Below, piece after piece: positions 1-6,283 of a stretch of 8,930 bases of DNA. How positions within the stretch are numbered: the stretch's first letter is position 1; the number at the start of each line of letters is the position of its first letter. A program made the translations under genes and the position numbers. Source of the stretch: Clostridia bacterium. Its GTDB lineage: Bacteria > Bacillota > Clostridia > Oscillospirales > CAG-272. The notes under the pieces were generated by a model that did no database searches, had not been told where the DNA came from, and saw only the letters and a program-made list of their open reading frames with translations. Location: positions 1 to 8,930 of the forward strand of contig JAFQWT010000139.1 in the NCBI GenBank assembly GCA_017407375.1, written 5' to 3'.

Positions 1-18
1 CTTTGGCATGACCGAAAC

Positions 19-45
19 AAGGAGCAACTTCGGTTGCTCCTTTTT
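19..45 (+). terminator. Intrinsic-terminator-like hairpin, repeat unit 1
   Basis: The stem AAGGAGCAAC/GTTGCTCCTT (19-28 with 33-42) has a TTCG loop and runs into five Ts at 41-45. This is a textbook factor-independent terminator for transcription entering from the left. The gene it would serve lies outside the window. It is also part of the repeat unit, so it may serve the repeat rather than a gene. Confidence 0.75.
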
Positions 46-156
46 CTATCGCCGCTTGCCCCCCTTGACGTACGCAAGTACGCCTGCGGGTGACGAGCGC
101 CGATTTCTGCTCAAAGCTCCCACGGCCTTGGCCGGCGCCTTTGGCATGACCGAAAC

Positions 157-183
157 AAGGAGCAACTTCGGTTGCTCCTTTTT
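157..183 (+). terminator. Intrinsic-terminator-like hairpin, repeat unit 2
   Basis: This is the same stem, TTCG loop and five-T run as in unit 1, placed 138 bp further on (GGAGCAAC at 159-166, GTTGCTCC at 171-178). No gene lies between the two copies, so a second terminator here would be redundant for ordinary gene ends. Confidence 0.7.
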
Positions 184-295
184 CTATCGCCGCTTGCCCC
201 CCTTGACGTACGTAAGTACGCCTGCGGGTGACGAGCGCCGATTTCTGCTCAAAGCTCCCACGGCCTTGGCCGGCGAGCTTTGGCATGACCGAAAC

Positions 296-322
296 AAGGA
301 GCAACCTCGGTTGCTCCTTTTT
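296..322 (+). terminator. Intrinsic-terminator-like hairpin, repeat unit 3
   Basis: The stem is identical to the earlier copies (298-305 with 310-317), but the loop is CTCG instead of TTCG. Five Ts follow at 318-322. It is the last part of the truncated third unit. Confidence 0.7.
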
Positions 323-336
323 CTATCGCCGCCAAC

Positions 337-371
337 GAAAAAAAGAGGCGCTCCGTGAGAGCGCCTCTTTT
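337..371 (-). terminator. Bidirectional intrinsic terminator of the DUF4203-like gene
   Basis: A 13-bp perfect stem, AAAAGAGGCGCTC (341-353) with GAGCGCCTCTTTT (359-371), has a five-base loop. Read leftward, it lies 23 bp past the stop codon of the leftward gene and ends in a run of seven Ts on that strand (complement of A338-A344). Read rightward it ends in four Ts, so it could also stop transcription leaving the repeat array. A second GC hairpin, GGGGC-TGCC-GCCCC at 379-392, lies between it and the stop codon and has no T-run of its own. Confidence 0.88.
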
Positions 372-394
372 GGCTTTTGGGGCTGCCGCCCCGC

Positions 395-1084
395 TTATTT
401 CTTTCTCTTGAACTGAACGATAGCACCCAGCACGCCAACAAGAGCGAGGAGGATGAGGTTGATGTGCAGGATGGGCAAAAGGCCCGAGAGCGCCATCGAG
501 ACGAGGTAACCGCCGAGCGCCGCCGTCACAACGATGACAACGCCGCGCACAAGGCGCATACCGATCGAGGCCACGACAAACGCCTCAAGGATCGCCACGA
601 CAAGGGCGATGAGGGGACTGCCGAGGTAGACGGAGAGCAGACCGTACCCGATGTAGAAGGAGGCGCCGAAAAGGGCCAAAAAGAGCGTGGTACGGAAGAG
701 CTTGCAAGCGATCCAGGCGCCGAGCAGGGCAAAGATGAGGATGGCGACCCACCCCATCCAGGGCGAGGTCAGATAGGCGTTGAAAACGCCCGAGGAAACA
801 AGAAAATTGCCGAAGATGCCGCCAAGGAGGAGCCCCGTGCCAAACAGCTCCACCTTCAGGAGGCGGTAGCCGAAGAAGGCCTCAAGAAGGCCAAGCGCCG
901 CAAAGAGGAGGACGGGCAGCGTGACCGTCGGACCGAGGTTTTGCGAAAGCAGCAACGAAAGGTCAAGGCCTGCCGCGGGGGCGGCCCCCTCCGCGCTCTC
1001 GGCGGCAACCGTCAGCGGGAGCAGGACAAAGGCCAAAAGGAGAAGGAGGGATGCGGGCAAAAGCTTTTGGGCGTTAGACTTCAT
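395..1084 (-). CDS. DUF4203/TMEM198-like multi-pass membrane protein with signal peptide
   Basis: The 229-residue product opens with a clear signal peptide: Lys2/Lys7, a leucine-rich core at about 8-26, and an Ala-Ala-Glu cleavage site near 28. A short Ala/Gly-rich segment follows. Then come about seven hydrophobic helices near 56-74, 80-98, 110-127, 132-154, 157-175, 181-203 and 208-225, and a basic tail (KRKK). The G-Y-R-L-x-K then G-x-x-x-G-G pattern around residues 72-89 and the helix layout resemble the DUF4203/TMEM198 membrane family. That assignment is from memory of the family and is moderate. The ATG at 1084 is supported by AGGAGGT (complement of 1089-1095), four bases upstream. The gene stands alone, with its own promoter (1241-1269) and terminator (337-371). 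No catalytic motif is visible, so the function is unknown. The reverse-frame ORF over the same stretch is charged, low-complexity and unlike any protein. Confidence 0.85.
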   Translation of the reverse strand: MKSNAQKLLPASLLLLLAFVLLPLTVAAESAEGAAPAAGLDLSLLLSQNLGPTVTLPVLLFAALGLLEAFFGYRLLKVELFGTGLLLGGIFGNFLVSSGVFNAYLTSPWMGWVAILIFALLGAWIACKLFRTTLFLALFGASFYIGYGLLSVYLGSPLIALVVAILEAFVVASIGMRLVRGVVIVVTAALGGYLVSMALSGLLPILHINLILLALVGVLGAIVQFKRKK

Positions 1085-1108
1085 AAGGACCTCCTGGGGT
1101 GTGAAATG

Positions 1109-1139
1109 GGAAATTTCCGAGGGAGCTTCACGAAGTGAA
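1109..1139. promoter_or_regulatory. Two short palindromes between the leftward gene and the rightward -35
   Basis: GGAAATTTCC (1109-1118) is a perfect 10-bp palindrome. TTCAC-GAA-GTGAA (1127-1139) is a perfect hairpin ending 9 bp before the -35 element of the rightward promoter. Both also lie in the 5' leader of the leftward transcript. Either could be a repressor site or leader structure. The evidence is symmetry only. Confidence 0.3.
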
Positions 1140-1148
1140 AATAATCCC

Positions 1149-1176
1149 TTGAAAAATTATCTTTTTATGCTATAAT
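1149..1176 (+). promoter_or_regulatory. Sigma-A promoter for the DUF6062-to-miaA operon
   Basis: TTGAAA (1149-1154), a 16-bp spacer, and a perfect TATAAT (1171-1176) preceded by TGC (extended -10). Transcription would start near 1183, giving a leader of about 130 bases before the ATG at 1315. The AT-rich stretch stands out from its GC-rich surroundings. The leader contains a hairpin at 1215-1238 with no T-run behind it. Confidence 0.82.
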
Positions 1177-1214
1177 GTATATATACGCCTGTGTGCGCGT
1201 GCCGCGCGGGACCC

Positions 1215-1238
1215 AAGGGGGCGCCCTGCGGCTCCCTT
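1215..1238 (+). other. Hairpin in the operon leader
   Basis: AAGGG pairs with CCCTT, and inside it GCC pairs with GGC around a CTGC loop, with a small internal bulge. There is no T-run behind it, so it is not a terminator as read. It lies between the rightward start site and the opposing promoter. The leftward transcript would start near its right arm (about 1234). I recognise no riboswitch fold here. Confidence 0.4.
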
Positions 1239-1240
1239 CC

Positions 1241-1269
1241 ATTATAGCCCCCCCGGCGAAAAAAGTCAA
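1241..1269 (-). promoter_or_regulatory. Sigma-A promoter for the DUF4203-like gene
   Basis: On the minus strand this reads TTGACT (complement of 1264-1269), a 17-bp spacer, then a perfect TATAAT (complement of 1241-1246). The start site would be near 1234, with a 150-base leader before the ATG at 1084. It points straight at the rightward promoter at 1149-1176, so each transcript would cross the other promoter. Confidence 0.75.
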
Positions 1270-1314
1270 GGGTCAAGACCGCACCGCGTGAAAAAACCGA
1301 AGGAGAGAAGAGCT

Positions 1315-2019
1315 ATGGAGCGCATTTATACCATTCCCGTCAACGAGGCGTTTGATGCCTCGGCGGCCGACCCTGCCTGCGGCTGTCCGATGTGCGCTCT
1401 TTACGAAAAGCTTGAGGAGGATGAGCTCGGTCTCATTCTCGGCGGCTCGATGATGGAGCCGGACGTCCGCATCCGCACCAATGAGCTTGGCTTTTGCGGC
1501 ACGCACTTTGATAAGCTCTTCGTCCGCAAGAACCGCCTGGGCCTTGCCCTCATCCTTGAGAGCCACCTCGGCGAGGTCAAGGAAAAGCTCACGCCCCACG
1601 GCGTTTCGGCCCTTTTCGGCAGTCGTGCCGCCAAGGTCACGGAGGCGGTGGGCCGCCTTGAGGGCTCGTGCTATATCTGTGAGCGCATCGAGCATAATTT
1701 TTCGGGCATGACGGCCACCGTGGCCGTGCTGTATGAGGAGGACCCCGCCTTCCGTAAGAAGGTGGAGGCCCAGCCGTGGTTCTGCCTGCCTCACCTCCGC
1801 CGCCTTCTGGAGTGCGGCCGTGCCAACCTCCCCAAAAAGATGTACGCTGACTTTGCCGCCAGCGTGCTGGCCCCCGTGGACCGTTACCTCGAGGCACTCT
1901 CGGGGGACGTCAGCTGGTTCTGCAAAAAATTCGATTACCGTTACGGAGAGGAGCCGTGGTACAACTCGAAGGACTCGGTCGAGCGTGCCATTGCCTTCCT
2001 TAGCGGTAAGGAAAGGTGA
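1315..2019 (+). CDS. DUF6062 family protein with duplicated CxxC/FCxxH motif
   Basis: The 234-residue soluble protein matches my memory of DUF6062, a clostridial family of unknown function. Its marks are the N-terminal IYTIPVNEAF, the CPMC motif, the DVRIRT stretch and GFCGTH. Two halves carry the same pattern: C24-x2-C27 then F60-C61-x2-H64, and C119-x2-C122 then F156-C157-x2-H160. The spacing is almost equal (34 and 35 residues from the second Cys to the third). Four ligands per half suggest two zinc (or other metal) sites, or redox pairs; this is inference. The ATG at 1315 is chosen over an in-frame GTG at 1288 because AAGGAG (1300-1305) sits nine bases before it. It is first in the operon and ends 3 bp before the ATPase gene, whose ribosome binding site lies inside its last codons. 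A functional link with the ATPase is plausible. Confidence 0.88.
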   Translation: MERIYTIPVNEAFDASAADPACGCPMCALYEKLEEDELGLILGGSMMEPDVRIRTNELGFCGTHFDKLFVRKNRLGLALILESHLGEVKEKLTPHGVSALFGSRAAKVTEAVGRLEGSCYICERIEHNFSGMTATVAVLYEEDPAFRKKVEAQPWFCLPHLRRLLECGRANLPKKMYADFAASVLAPVDRYLEALSGDVSWFCKKFDYRYGEEPWYNSKDSVERAIAFLSGKER

Positions 2020-2022
2020 GCT

Positions 2023-4350
2023 ATGGTCATAGAGCGTCTGACGATCGGACATTTCGGTAATCTCTCGGGCGTCTCCCTCTCGCTCGGCCCGCGCCTCAAC
2101 GTCATCGTCGGTGACAACGAGTCGGGCAAGAGCACGGTAGCCGCCTTTATCCGTTATATGCTGTACGGCTTTGGCACGCAAAACGCGGCGGGCGACCTGC
2201 CCGAGCGGGAAAAGCGCGTCAGCTGGAGCGCCCTGTCGGCGGACGGCTCCATGGAGTTCTCGCTGGAGGACGGCCGCCGCTTCCGCATTGAAAGAGAGAC
2301 CGTGGCCACCTCGCAGGACGGGCGCATCGGCTACCGTGAGGACAGCCGCCTTGTCGACCTTTCCGACGGGAGCGTGGCCCGCTTCCGCTCGCTCCCCGGG
2401 GAGGAATTCTTCTCGGTGCCCGAGCAGGTGTACGTCAACACCGCCTTTTTCGATCAGTTATCGGCCTCCCGCGTCAATGAGGGCGAGATGACCGCCGCCA
2501 TGGAGAACATCCTCTTCTCGGGTGACGAGCGTGTCAGCTCCCAGCGCGCGCTCCGCGCCCTGCGTGAGGCCCGCAGCTCGCTCTCGCACCAAAGCGGTGT
2601 CGGCGGTGCCATTGCGGAGCTGGACGCGCAGGCCGATGCCGTCCGCACCCGCCTCTCACAGGCGATCCGCCTGAACGCCCAGATCCACAGGGCCGAGACC
2701 GAGCTGCATAAGCTCTCGGTCAAGATCGCCGATGCGGAGCATGAGCGCGACCGCCTCGAGGGGGTCGACAGAGACTACCGCAACTACCTCACGATCTGCA
2801 CCTTTGACCGCCTGCATAAGGACGAGAGTGCGTATGCCGCCCTGACCGCCGAGCACGAAAAGCTCCGCCGCGATAATGAGAAGGACGGCTTTTTGCCGAA
2901 CGAGCAATACCTCTCCGCCCTCGTCACCGCGGAGCGCGTGACCGAGATCTCGCGCCAGAACTACCTCCGCAGCGCCGAAAAGCTGAAGAGCATCAAGGAG
3001 GACACGGGCATCACCCCCGAGGCCGAGGAGCTTCTCACCGCCATTGAGGGCGCGGGGGGCGTCAGCACCATTGAGGGGGAGTACGGTGCCCATCACCGCG
3101 CCGCCCGCCTTTTCCGCGTGCTGGCCTGGCTCCTTGCGGGTCTTGGCCTTCTTGTCCTTTCGCTTGGCGCCTTTCTCATCCGCCCCCTGACCTTCTCGCC
3201 CGCCACGGCGCTCCTTCTTCTGCTGGCGCTCTCCTCGGCGGTCGTGTCGGTCCTTTTCTTCCGCAACCGCCGCCGCGCCCTCCGCGCGATCGGTGAGCTT
3301 TGCCGCCGCTTTGAGGCGGCCTCGGGCGCCGACCTCCTTTGCAAGCTGAAAAGCGCCACGCACACGCGCCGCCTCCTTGAGGAGCGCCGTGAGAGCATCC
3401 TGCGCGCCGAGGAGAATATGGACATCTCCTTAAAGAACCTTGAGACCCTGCGGGCCGAGCTTGCCACCCTTGTCGCCAAATGGAAGGGGGAGCACCGCCT
3501 CGGCGCTCCCGATGAGGTCGTCAAGGCCATCAGCACTGAGGCGCGGGCCTTCCTTGCGGAGGACAGCCGCCTTTCCGAGGCGGTGGCCGAGGCGCGCGGC
3601 AAGGTCATGGCCCTGCGGCGTGAGCTGGAGGGTGAGAGTGAGATCGCCATCCGCGGCCTTGTCTCTCCCGAAAAGCGTGAGGCCATGAAGCGCATCAACT
3701 ACAAGACCGTCCTTGAGGGGCTTACCTATTACCGCGACACCTGTGACAGTCTGCACGCCTCCTACCGCGCCCAGCTTGACGAGCTGGACGGCTACCGCCG
3801 TGAGGCGGAGGACCCTGCCGAGCTTCGCATGACGTTCGTGTCCATGGAGGAGCGCACCAAGGTCCTGCGCCGCCGCTTCCGCGCCTACGGCATCGTTTCG
3901 GACGCCATCAACAGCGCCTCCGACCGCCTCCGCGCCGAGATCTCCCCGCGCCTTTCGGAGTATGCGGGGAACCTCCTCTCGCTCGCCTCGGACGGGCGCT
4001 ACGAAAAGCTGGAGGTCAGCAACCGCCTGGCCATGTCCTATACCGACAACGGCACCCTGCGCCCCCTGCCCAGCATGAGCGGCGGCACGAGCGAGATCGC
4101 TTACATCGCCCTGCGCCTTTCGCTCGTTGACCTTTTGTATAAGGAAAAGCCGCCCCTCTGCTTTGACGAAAGTCTTGCGCATCAGGACGACACCCGCACC
4201 GAAAACATCCTCCGTATGCTGGACGGTGCCGGCGTGACCGAGGGCTGGCAATGCCTCTTCTTCTCCTGCCATGACCGTGAGGCGGCCCTTGCCGCGCGCG
4301 TGTCGGAGGGAGCCACCCGTATCACACTTGAAAGGAGCATCGCACCGTGA
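2023..4350 (+). CDS. YhaN/SbcC-like AAA ATPase with central membrane hairpin
   Basis: The 775-residue protein is an SMC/Rad50-type ATPase split by long helical arms. The N-terminal half has a Walker A, GDNESGKST (30-38). Charged coiled-coil-like sequence covers roughly 170-345. Two hydrophobic segments at about 366-386 and 394-413, with Arg-rich flanks, form a membrane hairpin in the middle. More coiled coil follows to about 560. The C-terminal half has the ABC signature S-M-S-G-G-T (684-689), Walker B PLCFDE (711-716) and a switch His750. The order and the central membrane segments resemble Bacillus YhaN (AAA_27-type N-terminus), though this protein is shorter than I recall YhaN being. All nucleotide-binding motifs are intact, so it should bind and hydrolyse ATP. 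No SbcD/YhaO-type nuclease gene lies beside it. The next gene starts inside its stop codon (GTGA overlap). A DNA-repair or membrane-tethered DNA role is inferred, not shown. Confidence 0.88.
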   Translation: MVIERLTIGHFGNLSGVSLSLGPRLNVIVGDNESGKSTVAAFIRYMLYGFGTQNAAGDLPEREKRVSWSALSADGSMEFSLEDGRRFRIERETVATSQDGRIGYREDSRLVDLSDGSVARFRSLPGEEFFSVPEQVYVNTAFFDQLSASRVNEGEMTAAMENILFSGDERVSSQRALRALREARSSLSHQSGVGGAIAELDAQADAVRTRLSQAIRLNAQIHRAETELHKLSVKIADAEHERDRLEGVDRDYRNYLTICTFDRLHKDESAYAALTAEHEKLRRDNEKDGFLPNEQYLSALVTAERVTEISRQNYLRSAEKLKSIKEDTGITPEAEELLTAIEGAGGVSTIEGEYGAHHRAARLFRVLAWLLAGLGLLVLSLGAFLIRPLTFSPATALLLLLALSSAVVSVLFFRNRRRALRAIGELCRRFEAASGADLLCKLKSATHTRRLLEERRESILRAEENMDISLKNLETLRAELATLVAKWKGEHRLGAPDEVVKAISTEARAFLAEDSRLSEAVAEARGKVMALRRELEGESEIAIRGLVSPEKREAMKRINYKTVLEGLTYYRDTCDSLHASYRAQLDELDGYRREAEDPAELRMTFVSMEERTKVLRRRFRAYGIVSDAINSASDRLRAEISPRLSEYAGNLLSLASDGRYEKLEVSNRLAMSYTDNGTLRPLPSMSGGTSEIAYIALRLSLVDLLYKEKPPLCFDESLAHQDDTRTENILRMLDGAGVTEGWQCLFFSCHDREAALAARVSEGATRITLERSIAP

Positions 4351-5258
4351 GTAAGATCCTTGTGTTCGGCCCTGCCCGCGTTGTGGAAACGCTGACCGTG
4401 GCCGCCCTTCCCGAGGGGGCCCTGACCGAGGGCACCTCGTACGAGACCGTCCTTGGCGGTCAAGGGGAGACCGTGGCCGTGGCCCTGGCCCGCCTTGGCG
4501 TGCGGAGCGTGTTCTCGGGCCGCGTGGGGGACGACTCGGGCGGGAAGCGCCTGGCGCGCCTTCTCGATACCGCGGGCGTTGACCTTTCCACCTTCCACGT
4601 GGACCGCGCAGCGCAAACGGGGCACCTTGTCCGTGAGGTCACCCCGATGGGCGAGGAGCGCCGCATCGTCTTTGGCGGTGCCTGCCGCCGCCTCACTGAG
4701 GAGGAGGTCAAAAACGCCTTCCTCACCGCCCCCGATGCCGCCTGCGCCTCGGCCGAGCTTGCCCCCGCGGCGCTCTGCCGCATTGCGGACGCCGCCGCCG
4801 ACCGCGGCATCCCCTTCTTCCTGCTTCACACCGGCGGCGCCCCCCAGCCGCCCGCCCTCCCCTCGCTTGAGATCTACGTGACCGACGAGGGAACGGCCGA
4901 GGCCGTGACGGGCCTGCGCCCCGGCAATGCCGACAGCTGCCTGCAGACCGCCATTGAGCTGCAAAAGCGCATCGCGGCGCGCTATTACGTCATCCGCCTT
5001 GGTGAGCGCGGCGCCTTCCTCTACGATGGTGTCTATTGCCACATGGTCAACTCCTACATCGTCCGTGAGACCGATGCCCGCGGCGCTGACGAGGCCTTCT
5101 TTGCCGCCCTCATCGCCGAGTATATGCGCCCTGAGCGGGAGATCCTGCCCGCCCTTTCCTGCGCCGCGGCGGCATCCGCCCTGGCCGTGACCCATGCGGG
5201 GGAGGCCACCTCTCCGCCCACGGCGGAGGAGCTGTTCTCCTTCCTTGAGAGGAATTAA
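4347..5258 (+). CDS. PfkB/ribokinase-fold protein, catalytic motif degenerate
   Basis: The 303-residue length and fold markers fit PfkB carbohydrate kinases: an N-terminal strand ending in a Gly (residue 8), G37-G38-Q-G-E-T42 followed by VAVALARLG, then GRVGDD, then a late D243-x2-G-A loop. Key positions differ from active members. The usual Asn of the GGxGxN motif is Thr42. The GAGD anion-hole/catalytic loop reads G246-A-D-E249, so the catalytic Asp is Glu and its neighbouring Gly is Asp. The early substrate-binding Asp is also not evident (V13/E14). It may be a kinase with altered chemistry or a pseudokinase; sequence alone cannot decide. The GTG start at 4347 overlaps the ATPase stop by four bases, with AAAGGAG (4331-4337) upstream, so the two are translationally coupled. 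miaA begins in its stop codon. No sugar transporter or other sugar gene adjoins it. Confidence 0.82.
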   Translation: MSKILVFGPARVVETLTVAALPEGALTEGTSYETVLGGQGETVAVALARLGVRSVFSGRVGDDSGGKRLARLLDTAGVDLSTFHVDRAAQTGHLVREVTPMGEERRIVFGGACRRLTEEEVKNAFLTAPDAACASAELAPAALCRIADAAADRGIPFFLLHTGGAPQPPALPSLEIYVTDEGTAEAVTGLRPGNADSCLQTAIELQKRIAARYYVIRLGERGAFLYDGVYCHMVNSYIVRETDARGADEAFFAALIAEYMRPEREILPALSCAAAASALAVTHAGEATSPPTAEELFSFLERN

Positions 5259-6271
5259 TGACAAGTAAGCTTTACGAAGCCGACGGAACGCCGCGCGGCG
5301 TTGCCATCGTCGGCCCTACGGCGTCGGGGAAGACCGCGTTTTCGATCCGCGTGGCCCGCGCCCTTGACGGTGAGATCCTCAGCTGCGACTCCATGCAGAT
5401 CTACCGCGGTATGGACATCGGCACCGCCAAGGCCACCGCCGCGGAGAGGGCCGCCGTACCGCACCATCTGCTTGACCTGTGCGAGCCGAGCGAGGCGTAC
5501 AGCGCCGCCGATTACGCCACCGCCGCCCTTGCGGCCGTGCGGGAGGTCACAGGGAGGGGACACCTGCCCGTTTTTTGCGGCGGCACGGGACTGTACCTTG
5601 AGGCCGCGCGCCTTGGCCGCCACGCCACCCTCCCCCCGATCCCCGCGGGGCTGCGCCCCGCCCTTATGGAGGAGGCCGCCGCCCGCGGAGCCGAGGCCAT
5701 GCATGCCGAGCTTTCCTCGGTCGACCCCGTCTCCGCCGCCGAGATCCACCCGCACAACCTCCGCCGCGTTTTGCGCGCTTTGGAGATCTTTCGCGCCACG
5801 GGCCGCCCAAAGAGCGCATGGGACGAGGAGAGCCGACGGCAAAAGCCCGCGCTCTCGCTCCTTGTGCTCGGCCTTTTCCCCGCCGACCGCGCCGCCCTCC
5901 ACCGCCGCATCGACCGCCGCGTGGACGCCATGATGGAGGAGGGCCTCCTTGAGGAGGTGCGCGCCCTGTATGCCGCGGGGGCGCTCCCTGCGGGCGGGAC
6001 GGCCGCCCAGGCCATCGGCTACAAGGAGCTTGGTGCCGCCCTGCGCGGTGAATGCACCGTCCCCGAGGCGGTGGAGGAGATCAAAACCGCCACCCGCCGC
6101 TATGCCCGCCGCCAGCTGACCTGGTTCCGCGCGACGGAGGGGCTCGTCCCCCTTGAGTGTGACGAGGGCGGCGTGACCCCCGCGGCCGAGGCCCTGGCCC
6201 TTGACCTTATATCGGAATTTCTCGGGCGCCCCTCGGGGACGCTCTCCGCATACCAACACCAAACCATGTAA
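5258..6271 (+). CDS. miaA: tRNA dimethylallyltransferase MiaA
   Basis: MiaA transfers the dimethylallyl group of DMAPP to N6 of adenosine 37 in tRNAs reading codons that start with U; the product is usually thiomethylated afterwards by MiaB. The 337-residue protein has the P-loop GPTASGKT (19-26), the catalytic stretch SCDSMQIYRGMDIGTAK (42-58, Asp44 being the likely general base), GGTGLYLEA, the IHPHNLRRVLRALE helix, an AIGYKEL motif, and the C-terminal RRYARRQLTWFR. All diagnostic blocks are intact. It is somewhat longer than the usual ~310 residues, through about a dozen extra residues at the N-terminus and a tail past the TWFR block. The ATG at 5258 shares one base with the TAA of the preceding gene (TAATG), and AGAGGAA lies just upstream. 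It is the fourth coupled gene of the operon. Confidence 0.96.
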   Translation: MTSKLYEADGTPRGVAIVGPTASGKTAFSIRVARALDGEILSCDSMQIYRGMDIGTAKATAAERAAVPHHLLDLCEPSEAYSAADYATAALAAVREVTGRGHLPVFCGGTGLYLEAARLGRHATLPPIPAGLRPALMEEAAARGAEAMHAELSSVDPVSAAEIHPHNLRRVLRALEIFRATGRPKSAWDEESRRQKPALSLLVLGLFPADRAALHRRIDRRVDAMMEEGLLEEVRALYAAGALPAGGTAAQAIGYKELGAALRGECTVPEAVEEIKTATRRYARRQLTWFRATEGLVPLECDEGGVTPAAEALALDLISEFLGRPSGTLSAYQHQTM

Positions 6272-6283
6272 AGGAACCATCCT

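Larger units (their letters stand above)
1..332. repeat. Tandem array of ~138-bp hairpin-rich intergenic repeats (2 full units, 1 truncated)
   Basis: Units begin with CTTTGGCATGACC at 1, 139 and 278 (periods 138 and 139). Units 1 and 2 differ by one substitution (C75 versus T213) and a small change at the junction. Unit 3 follows the pattern only to about 332 and carries one substitution (T to C at 306). Each full unit has three inverted repeats: a terminator-like GGAGCAAC/GTTGCTCC hairpin with a T-run, a CGTAC/GTACG hairpin, and a CAAAG...CTTTG stem enclosing CGGC-CTTG-GCCG that straddles the unit boundary. The window starts exactly at a unit boundary as drawn, so the array probably extends left. 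A 116-codon reading frame crosses it, but only because a 138-bp period is a multiple of three; it has no ribosome binding site. I do not recognise the family. A REP/MITE-like dispersed element or a series of terminators are both possible. Confidence 0.9.

Noticed and set aside
1..332. CRISPR array
   Set aside because: The unit is about 138 bp with almost the whole unit conserved. There are no short repeats separated by unique spacers, and no cas genes in the window.
8..358. 116-codon open reading frame over the repeat array with a 46-residue internal repeat
   Set aside because: The periodicity comes from the 138-bp DNA unit, which is a multiple of three. There is no ribosome binding site, the frame is lost with the 139-bp spacing at unit 3, and the sequence is dominated by hairpins.
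377..1138. 253-codon plus-strand open frame opposite the membrane protein gene
   Set aside because: It is an extremely charged, low-complexity translation, as expected opposite a hydrophobic membrane protein. The minus-strand gene has signal peptide, ribosome binding site, promoter and terminator.
1183..1314. Riboswitch or attenuator in the operon leader
   Set aside because: The leader has a hairpin at 1215-1238, but no T-run terminator and no conserved riboswitch core I can recognise.
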